The notes under the pieces were generated by a model that did not search any database, was not told where the DNA came from, and saw only the letters and a list, made by a program, of their open reading frames with translations. This document shows, piece by piece, positions 1 through 4,419 of a stretch of DNA of 7,107 nucleotides; the stretch's first letter is position 1, and each line of letters opens with the position of its first letter. Made by a program: the position numbers and the translations under genes. Source of the stretch: Gemmatimonadota bacterium (GTDB lineage: Bacteria; JBHIER01; G020348925); the NCBI GenBank assembly GCA_020348925.1, contig CP070758.1:2660836-2667942 (forward strand). Direction: 5' to 3'.

Positions 1-447
1 GACGTGCTCGATGCCCTGGGCATCGTCAACGTCATCCTGGGCACCGGCAGTTGTGCGCCCGGGGCCTGCAAGGCAGAGCTGACGCCTGAGGCCATGGAGG
101 TGCTGAAGTCACTGCGGTCGTATCTGTCGCCCGAGGACTACGGCCGGTTCATGGCCCTGGTCAAGGGTGAGGTGGGCATGCCGCTCGAATACAGTCTGGC
201 CCAGAACTATCCGAACCCGTTCAACCCGGTGACAAGCATCCACTACTCCGTGGCCGGCAATGTGCGCACGACGCTGAAGGTGTATAATGTGCTGGGCCAG
301 GAGCTCGCGACGTTGGTGGATAAAGTCGTTGAGCCGGGCCATTACAGCGTCACGTGGGATGCGAGTGATGTGGCCAGTGGGATCTACTTCTATCGGCTGG
401 ATGCCGGCGATTTCAGCGACACGAAGCGAATGGTCTTGATGAAGTAG
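1..447 (+). CDS. Gene A, 3' end: secreted protein with dockerin half-repeat and T9SS type A sorting domain (partial, start outside window)
   Basis: The reading frame is open from base 1 to the TAG at 445-447, giving the last 148 residues of a longer protein. It begins inside the second calcium-binding repeat of a dockerin (DVLDALGIVN), followed by a short Cys-Gly segment (two cysteines four residues apart), a helical linker (TPEAMEVL, then YLSPEDYGRFMALVKGEVG), and from about residue 62 a T9SS type A sorting domain with NYPNPFNP at residues 69-76, YNVLGQE, WDAS and the C-terminal KRMVLMK. In known T9SS cargo this domain directs Sec-exported proteins across the outer membrane and is usually cleaved off. 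The segment aligns without gaps to 3247-3693 of gene B, about 84% identical in protein by hand count, so gene A is probably another member of the same family. Its N-terminal architecture cannot be seen. A GTG at 4 would be in frame but lies within the domain, so it is not the start. Confidence 0.95.
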   Translation, partial: DVLDALGIVNVILGTGSCAPGACKAELTPEAMEVLKSLRSYLSPEDYGRFMALVKGEVGMPLEYSLAQNYPNPFNPVTSIHYSVAGNVRTTLKVYNVLGQELATLVDKVVEPGHYSVTWDASDVASGIYFYRLDAGDFSDTKRMVLMK

Positions 448-458
448 AGGATCATCAT

Positions 459-476
459 CCACGCCCTTGGGTGTGG
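459..476 (+). other. Hairpin just downstream of gene A
   Basis: CCACGCC and GGTGTGG pair (one G-T) around a four-base CTTG loop, 11 bases after the stop of gene A. The following bases are purine-rich and there is no T-tract, so it is not a canonical intrinsic terminator. It could stabilise the 3' end of the gene A transcript or act with a factor-dependent terminator. It may also be chance. Confidence 0.3.
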
Positions 477-620
477 GAAGAGAAGATCAGATTCTTAGGA
501 GATGTTCGGGAGACCATGCGATGTCGGGGTGTGCCTGTCTGAGGGCGATATGGTGCGGATGAAGGGTAGACAAGTGTAATTGCTGTCATGCGCTGGATTT
601 TTCTGGGATGAGGGGTACAT

Positions 621-643
621 CCATCCCCTTTGAAAGGGGGTGG
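621..643. repeat. Palindromic CCCCTTTGAAAGGGG element
   Basis: A near-perfect inverted repeat of 23 bases centred on G632: CCATCCCCTTT pairs with AAAGGGGGTGG, with one T-G wobble at 624/640. There is no T-tract on either side, so it is not a standard terminator. The CCCCTTTGAAAGGGG core, followed by a G-rich tail, looks like dispersed intergenic palindromes seen in many bacterial genomes. Only one copy is present here, so its repeat status is inference. Confidence 0.45.
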
Positions 644-707
644 TGAGGGTGAAGTCATCATGACTGTCACTGTCTGACTGGGTTCTACGTGGAGAATCCT
701 GACCGAG

Positions 708-715
708 AAAGGAGG
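708..715 (+). promoter_or_regulatory. Shine-Dalgarno-like sequence far upstream of gene B
   Basis: AAAGGAGG is strongly complementary to the 16S rRNA 3' end but stands about 100 bases before the gene B start. An ATG abuts it directly (716-718) and opens only an 8-codon frame ending TGA at 742. The zero spacing argues against efficient use. A matching GAAGGAGG occurs at 4310-4317 before gene C at nearly the same distance. This suggests a shared leader element rather than an ordinary ribosome binding site. Function unknown. Confidence 0.4.
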
Positions 716-801
716 ATGCCTTCGAACTTATCTTCATTATGAATGCGGAGGGGGGACTTCGCATGTGGAATGTGAGGTCACGTATGTTTCATTTTCATAG
801 A

Positions 802-809
802 GGGGGAAG
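802..809 (+). promoter_or_regulatory. Ribosome binding site deciding the gene B start
   Basis: GGGGGAAG lies four bases before ATG 814. The same eight bases with the same spacing precede the start of the paralogue gene C (4408-4415). This supports 814 over the in-frame ATG at 739, whose extra 25 residues are charged and poorly hydrophobic and would bury the signal peptide. It is a weak match to the Shine-Dalgarno consensus, which is not unusual for FCB bacteria. Confidence 0.7.
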
Positions 810-813
810 CGAA

Positions 814-3693
814 ATGTGTAAAAAAATAACCGTTTCCTTGATTGCACTCCTTTTTCTTATCGTCGGGTTGAGCCAGGTTGGAGTAGCCCGCCGGCTCCCT
901 GTTGTTCAGCACAAACTGCCCATGCTGAAGCAGGTGCCGCAGCGGTCAATTGTGACGGCCGAGGTGGATACTTTGTTGGGTCCTGTGTTTTTTGAGGACG
1001 GTTTGCCCGAGGGCTGGGAGTTCATCGACGGGAAATGTGAGCCTCACTGGCATGTTACGGATCACGGGGCGTATGACACGCACTCTTACTGGTGCGGTGT
1101 TCACAGCGCTGTCTACAGCGGATACTACAGCTACTGGACCGACTGGCTCGATTCTCCGGAGATCACCATTCCCGGCGGAACCGGCAGCATGATCCTGACG
1201 ATCCTGCACAAGGTGGATACGGAGGATGTCACGGCGCAGTATTGGGATGGATCGGCGGTGTTTGTCCGAACGGACGGCGGTCAGTGGACGGTGGTGCGCC
1301 CCACGGAGAATGTCCATCCGGATAGCACCTTTGCGGATTACACCAGGGTTGACAGTCTGCGGGCCTGGGAATGCTCTGAGATGGCCAATACCGTTTACGA
1401 AAGAATGGAGGGGCGGCCCGGCTGGGCAGGGATGTTGGACAACTGGTTCACCTCCACCTTTGATTTGAGCAGTTTCGCCGGGGAATCCACTATTCAGCTC
1501 CGGTATGCCTTCGTCTCCGATTGGGGAGCCGACTCCTTCGACGAACCGGATCATTACGGCGGTTGCTGGGTGGAGAGCTTTGAGCTGACGGCCGATGGGA
1601 GCGTGATCTTTTTCGACGATGCGGAGGATCCGCAGATGACGGCCAGTGCGCCGTGTCCCGGTCACAACATCGATCTGACCGGAGACAATCTGCCGATCAT
1701 GCAGAAGTATCCGGGCTGGCCGGATGCCGAGCAGACGGACTGGCCTCCCGTGATTACCGAACCCTATCCACCGACCGGCTGGACGCCTGGCGCGCAATCT
1801 GTGAGGTGTGCCGACGTGCCGTATCTCCAGTCCATTATTGTGTCGCCGTGGTTTGATCTGCCGGTTGATGGCTATCCCCGGCTGTCCTGGTTCGTGTTGA
1901 TGGAGATGCCCGGGGCGGACTGGGATAATGACAGTGACGTGGATGACTACTGGCATGTGGAATACGAATCAAGTGACGAGCTGGGGTTGTGGCACGAGTT
2001 CTTTTATGCCTCCAGTAGCGGTGATAACGATACTACGTACGAGTACTGGTGGTGGGATCGGCAGACGCAGCTCAAGATCCACGATCTCAACGGGCAGTCC
2101 GTCAGAATCAGGTGGCGGATCAATACCGATGGGTATGAGGATGTCCATCCTACTGCGGATCCGGAAGGGTGTACCTGGGATCCGTGCATCGGGCGGGGAT
2201 TCTTCCTCGATGAGTTCACCGTTGTCTGGTTGGGAACTCCGGCCCTCGATCTGGCCATTTCCGAGATCGAAATTCCCTGGGTCGTCTCGGTGGAATATCC
2301 GTCAACTGTGACCATAGAGCTGGCGAACATCGGGGAGACGGACATTCCCAGTGCCGTCACCTTCTTCTTTCTCATCGATCCTGAGACGCTCGAGCCCATC
2401 CCCGGCTGGGAGGCGGGCGTGCCCATGGGACCTCCCTATCCTTACGTACCGGCTCTGGATACTTTCTGGTTTGAATACGAGTGGATTCCGGAGGAGGTCG
2501 ATACCGTTCGGTTCAGGGCGCAGTATTTGATGGTCGATGAGATCGCTGAGGATAACGAACTGTTCTCCAACAGCGTCGCTATTTATCCCAAGTTTCACGG
2601 ACAGCTTGGAAACAGAAAAAGAGTGGTTTCGGGGGGCTCCGGCGGTTCCATTCAGGCGGGCACCGGGCCGGCGATTCGGTTCACCGTTCCTGAGGATTTT
2701 CAGGACGGTGTGTGCATCGATGCCATACGACCTGACTATATGGGCACCCTCTCACCCTTCGAAGTGTACGTCAAAGGGCCCGGGCCCAATGATACAACCT
2801 GGGGTGATGATCTCATCGAGCCCTTCACTATCCTGGATCCCGACACGCTGGGCACACGTATCTACGTGGATTTGACGGAGCGTCCGGATTACGAGAACCT
2901 GTGTGGGATCACGGGCGATTTCTGGATCCACATTCGGCAGACGCCGGAGTCGAACTTCTCCTTCGTGCAGAGACCGGCGGACAAAGGTGACTGCGTGGAA
3001 GATCACGACGGTCGGGACTGGTTTCATGCGGCCGGTGGTGAAATGGTGAGGAAAACCGATTGTTACGATGTCCTCGTGCGGATCAACTGGGCACCTCCGG
3101 GTTGCATTGGGATCAGGGGTGATGCCAACGGCGACAATAGTACTGACGTGCTCGACGTGCTGGCTGTGGTCAATCACATCCTGGGTATCACTCCTCTGAC
3201 AGGTGATGCCTTGTGCCGCGGTGACTGCAACGGCGATGGTGGCATCGATGTCCTCGATGCCTTGGGCATCGTCAATTCCATTTTAGGCACGGGCGGTTGT
3301 ATACCCGGAGCCTGCCGGACGGTCCTGACGCCCGAGGCCATGGAGTTGCTGGAGTCGCTGCGTTCCTACCTGTCGGCCGAGGACTACGGCCGGTTCATGG
3401 CCCTGGTCAAGGGTGAGGTGGGTATGCCAGTGGAATACAGTCTGGCGCAGAACTACCCGAATCCCTTCAATCCGACCACGAACATCGAGTATTCGGTGGC
3501 CGGTAATGCGCGCACGACGCTGAGAGTGTACAACGTGCTGGGTCAGGAGCTCGTGACCTTGGTGGATGAGGTGAAGGAGCCCGGCCATTACAGTGTGGAT
3601 TGGGATGCGAGCGAGATGGCCAGTGGCGTCTACTTCTATCGGTTGGAAGCGGGTGATTTCAGTGCGACGAAGCGGATGGTGTTGATGAAGTAG
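814..3693 (+). CDS. Gene B: multidomain secreted surface protein with dockerin and T9SS type A sorting domain
   Basis: A complete 959-residue protein. Residues 1-27 are a Sec signal peptide (Lys-Lys, then a Leu/Ile/Val-rich core, likely cut after GVA before RRLPVV). Residues 58-263 form a jelly-roll-like domain (FFEDGLPEGW, YWCGVH, a DGG.W pattern, TFDLSSFAG, LRYAFVSDWG) resembling MAM-like or immune-inhibitor-A accessory beta-sandwiches. Residues 264-475 form a second such domain containing EYWWWDR and GFFLDEFTVVW. Residues 478-592 resemble CARDB (LDLAISEIEIPW, ANIGETDIPSAVTFFF). Residues 595-765 are beta-rich and unrecognised. A dockerin spans about 766-830, with loops D770-N772-D774-D778-D781 and D804-N806-D808-D812-D815. 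A helical linker follows, then the sorting domain from about 872, with NYPNPFNP at 880-887 and terminal KRMVLMK. Seventeen cysteines follow the signal peptide. No catalytic motif is seen, so the molecular function is unknown; binding or adhesion at the cell surface is an inference. A strong terminator follows the gene. Confidence 0.95.
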   Translation: MCKKITVSLIALLFLIVGLSQVGVARRLPVVQHKLPMLKQVPQRSIVTAEVDTLLGPVFFEDGLPEGWEFIDGKCEPHWHVTDHGAYDTHSYWCGVHSAVYSGYYSYWTDWLDSPEITIPGGTGSMILTILHKVDTEDVTAQYWDGSAVFVRTDGGQWTVVRPTENVHPDSTFADYTRVDSLRAWECSEMANTVYERMEGRPGWAGMLDNWFTSTFDLSSFAGESTIQLRYAFVSDWGADSFDEPDHYGGCWVESFELTADGSVIFFDDAEDPQMTASAPCPGHNIDLTGDNLPIMQKYPGWPDAEQTDWPPVITEPYPPTGWTPGAQSVRCADVPYLQSIIVSPWFDLPVDGYPRLSWFVLMEMPGADWDNDSDVDDYWHVEYESSDELGLWHEFFYASSSGDNDTTYEYWWWDRQTQLKIHDLNGQSVRIRWRINTDGYEDVHPTADPEGCTWDPCIGRGFFLDEFTVVWLGTPALDLAISEIEIPWVVSVEYPSTVTIELANIGETDIPSAVTFFFLIDPETLEPIPGWEAGVPMGPPYPYVPALDTFWFEYEWIPEEVDTVRFRAQYLMVDEIAEDNELFSNSVAIYPKFHGQLGNRKRVVSGGSGGSIQAGTGPAIRFTVPEDFQDGVCIDAIRPDYMGTLSPFEVYVKGPGPNDTTWGDDLIEPFTILDPDTLGTRIYVDLTERPDYENLCGITGDFWIHIRQTPESNFSFVQRPADKGDCVEDHDGRDWFHAAGGEMVRKTDCYDVLVRINWAPPGCIGIRGDANGDNSTDVLDVLAVVNHILGITPLTGDALCRGDCNGDGGIDVLDALGIVNSILGTGGCIPGACRTVLTPEAMELLESLRSYLSAEDYGRFMALVKGEVGMPVEYSLAQNYPNPFNPTTNIEYSVAGNARTTLRVYNVLGQELVTLVDEVKEPGHYSVDWDASEMASGVYFYRLEAGDFSATKRMVLMK
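3076..3477 (+). repeat. 3' cassette of gene B, near-identical to 6706-7107 in gene C
   Basis: Aligned at a constant offset of 3630, these 402 bases differ at about 25 positions (hand count, about 94% identity). They include identical blocks at 3265-3335 (71 bases) and 3367-3477 (111 bases, ending only because the window ends). The cassette covers the dockerin, the helical linker and the beginning of the sorting domain. Just upstream of 3076 the genes are clearly less alike. Gene A carries a more diverged version (1-447 matches 3247-3693). Confidence 0.9.
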
Positions 3694-3721
3694 TCTTTGC
3701 ACCTCCACGGAATATTTTCTC

Positions 3722-3765
3722 AGAACCGCTGGGTCTCTGATGATGAGACCCAGCGGTTCTTTTTT
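3722..3765 (+). terminator. Intrinsic terminator of gene B
   Basis: A perfect 16-bp stem (3722-3737 with 3745-3760; arms begin AGAACCGCTGGG and end CCCAGCGGTTCT) closes on the seven-base loop TGATGAT. It runs straight into six Ts (3760-3765). It starts 29 bases after the gene B stop and should end that transcript, so gene C needs its own promoter. Confidence 0.95.
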
Positions 3766-3773
3766 ATGATTTG

Positions 3774-3799
3774 AAAAAAACTTCGAACGATTCTCGAAG
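3774..3799 (-). terminator. Possible intrinsic terminator for a leftward transcript
   Basis: Read on the minus strand, the stem CTTCGA/TCGAAG (3781-3786 with 3794-3799, seven-base loop) is followed immediately by seven Ts (the A-run at 3774-3780). This is the form of a short intrinsic terminator, facing the gene B terminator. No credible minus-strand gene lies upstream of it, so either there is an antisense or small RNA here or the arrangement is coincidental. The six-base stem is weak. Confidence 0.4.
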
Positions 3800-3808
3800 T
3801 CAATCCGC

Positions 3809-3825
3809 TTCGAGTTCGGCTCGAA
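3809..3825. other. Second TTCGA hairpin
   Basis: TTCGAG (3809-3814) pairs perfectly with CTCGAA (3820-3825) around the loop TTCGG. It lies 9 bases after the preceding hairpin and shares its TTCGA core, so the two may be one duplicated element. No T-tract is attached. Confidence 0.4.
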
Positions 3826-3851
3826 AGAAATAGCAACAGGTATGAGAACAG

Positions 3852-3872
3852 GAACATGCTTGCGATATGTTC
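3852..3872. other. GAACAT/ATGTTC inverted repeat
   Basis: GAACAT (3852-3857) and ATGTTC (3867-3872) are perfect inverted arms separated by nine bases. The spacing would suit either a small hairpin or a dyad site for a dimeric DNA-binding protein. It lies about 170 bases before the candidate promoter at 4039. There is no further evidence. Confidence 0.25.
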
Positions 3873-4038
3873 TTGCTCCGACGAGCGATTCATGAATGAA
3901 ATCTGAACGTTTTTAGGATAATGAGATTGATTCCTGTGATGGGTTATACGAAAAGGAAATGGAAATGCTGCAACGGCATGCGTTCTGGGAGGGAGCACTC
4001 TAAAGATGGGAACCATAATCGATGCAGTAAAAAAAAGG

Positions 4039-4070
4039 TTGACAAAGGAAACTTTTTTTATAATATTATT
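4039..4070 (+). promoter_or_regulatory. Candidate main promoter for gene C
   Basis: A perfect TTGACA (4039-4044) sits behind an A8 run and is followed by a T-run and TATAATATTATT. The perfect TATAAT at 4059-4064 is only 14 bases away, which is short. TAATAT at 4061-4066 would give 16 bases with a 4/6 match. Alternatively, TTG 4039-4041 with TATTATTG at 4064-4071 fits the Bacteroidetes-type TTG...TAnnTTTG promoter with one mismatch. Any of these would give a leader of roughly 340 bases before gene C. Because gene B is terminated upstream, a promoter in this spacer is expected. Confidence 0.5.
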
Positions 4071-4219
4071 GACCCCAAGTGACTCGGAGAATGTCATTTC
4101 TTTACGGTAATTTGGGTTCATGGGGAGGGTACTCAAATCTTTCGAATCGATGCTATGAAGGAGCAGCACTGGCACTGATGCAAATTCAACCCACTTTTAT
4201 TAAATTAAGACGCATATTA

Positions 4220-4227
4220 TATGTTTG
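4220..4227 (+). promoter_or_regulatory. Candidate TAnnTTTG -7 box upstream of gene C
   Basis: TATGTTTG matches the Bacteroidetes -7 consensus TAnnTTTG exactly. The expected -33 region (about 4195-4199) reads TTTTA, which is only a partial match to TTTG. Used as a promoter, it would start RNA about at the AAAGGAGG that follows. The consensus is short, so chance is a real possibility. Confidence 0.3.
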
Positions 4228-4249
4228 AAAGGAGGTGATGATGAGGTAA
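4228..4249 (+). promoter_or_regulatory. Perfect Shine-Dalgarno with a start-stop mini-ORF, copy 1
   Basis: AAAGGAGGTGATG (4228-4240) matches the complement of the 16S rRNA tail. An ATG at 4241, five bases from AAGGAGG, is ideally spaced, but the frame is only ATG AGG TAA. The in-frame ATG just before it would add one codon. A site this strong in front of so short a frame looks like a regulatory leader or a ribosome standby or trap site. It could also be a decayed gene start. Confidence 0.4.
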
Positions 4250-4268
4250 GGTTCATTGTGTCTGAACG

Positions 4269-4285
4269 GCTCTTCGAGGGAGAGC
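4269..4285 (+). other. Small leader hairpin
   Basis: GCTCT (4269-4273) pairs with AGAGC (4281-4285) around the loop TCGAGGG. It lies between the two AAGGAGGTGATG copies and is followed by only three Ts, so it is not a convincing terminator. No known riboswitch class was recognised. Confidence 0.25.
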
Positions 4286-4309
4286 TTTATGTCTGTTACT
4301 CATCGGTCA

Positions 4310-4336
4310 GAAGGAGGTGATGCGTTTCGGTTGATG
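4310..4336 (+). promoter_or_regulatory. Perfect Shine-Dalgarno with mini-ORF, copy 2
   Basis: GAAGGAGGTGATG (4310-4322) repeats the sequence at 4228-4240. The ATG at 4320 is only two bases from the GGAGG and opens a 4-codon frame (Met-Arg-Phe-Gly) ending in TGA at 4332-4334. That TGA overlaps the next ATG (4334) as TGATG. The second frame would run 37 codons to 4447, past the gene C start. AAGGAGG here is 109 bases before the gene C ATG; the equivalent before gene B is 105 bases away. Confidence 0.4.
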
Positions 4337-4407
4337 TTGCATGAATTCATTATTCGGGGGATTTTGAACTTAGATTTTCAGGGAACAGTAGTACAAATAT
4401 TTCTTTT

Positions 4408-4415
4408 GGGGGAAG
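4408..4415 (+). promoter_or_regulatory. Ribosome binding site deciding the gene C start
   Basis: GGGGGAAG stands four bases before ATG 4420, identical in sequence and spacing to the site before gene B. The shared context (GGGGGAAGC, one variable base, AAATG) supports both starts. No other ATG lies in frame just upstream. Confidence 0.7.
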
Positions 4416-4419
4416 CAAA

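Larger units (their letters stand above)
448..813. other. Spacer between genes A and B
   Basis: This 366-base stretch has no convincing gene: its open frames are short, lack family resemblance and are mostly antisense. It holds a GC-rich hairpin just after gene A (459-476), a palindromic element (621-643), a short inverted repeat AGTCAT-C-ATGACT (653-665) and an AAAGGAGG sequence at 708-715. That last sequence sits at nearly the same distance from the gene B start as a matching sequence does from the gene C start. I found no promoter with two good boxes, and no hairpin followed by a T-tract after gene A. Read-through from A into B is therefore possible. Confidence 0.6.
3694..4419. other. Long regulatory spacer between genes B and C
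   Basis: These 726 bases hold no convincing gene. From left to right: the intrinsic terminator of gene B (3722-3765), a run of As and two TTCGA-based hairpins (3774-3825), a third hairpin (3852-3872), a stretch to about 4020 where I see nothing specific, an AT-rich block with a TTGACA/TATAAT-type promoter (4039-4070), a second candidate promoter box (4220-4227), and a leader with two AAGGAGGTGATG copies (4229-4240 and 4311-4322) and a small hairpin (4269-4285). A 151-codon antisense frame (3720-4175) runs through the terminator, has no recognisable domain and is judged spurious. Confidence 0.7.

Noticed and set aside
739-813. N-terminal extension of gene B from ATG 739 (25 extra residues)
   Set aside because: It would place a charged, non-hydrophobic stretch before the signal peptide, has no counterpart before gene C, and the GGGGGAAG site shared by both paralogues points to 814.
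814-1600. Gene B as an M6 immune-inhibitor-A type protease
   Set aside because: The jelly-roll-like domain recalls the accessory domains of such proteases, but no HExxH zinc-binding motif or other protease signature is present in gene B or gene C.
946-1956. Long antisense frame (336 codons) inside gene B, with similar ones at 5026-5574 and 6256-6807 inside gene C
   Set aside because: These are rich in Arg, His, Pro and Gly, as expected for the complement of a coding sequence in a GC-rich third-position gene. Their similarity simply mirrors the paralogy of B and C.
3720-4175. Antisense open frame of 151 codons in the B-C spacer
   Set aside because: It runs through both terminator structures, has a low-complexity Ser/Phe-rich sequence and no recognisable domain. 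It looks like an accidental open frame.
4228-4240. AAAGGAGGTGATG as the reversed 3' end of a 16S rRNA gene
   Set aside because: Only the anti-Shine-Dalgarno complement matches. The adjoining 16S sequence (GGATCACCTCC preceded by the GTAACAAGG region) is absent on the minus strand.
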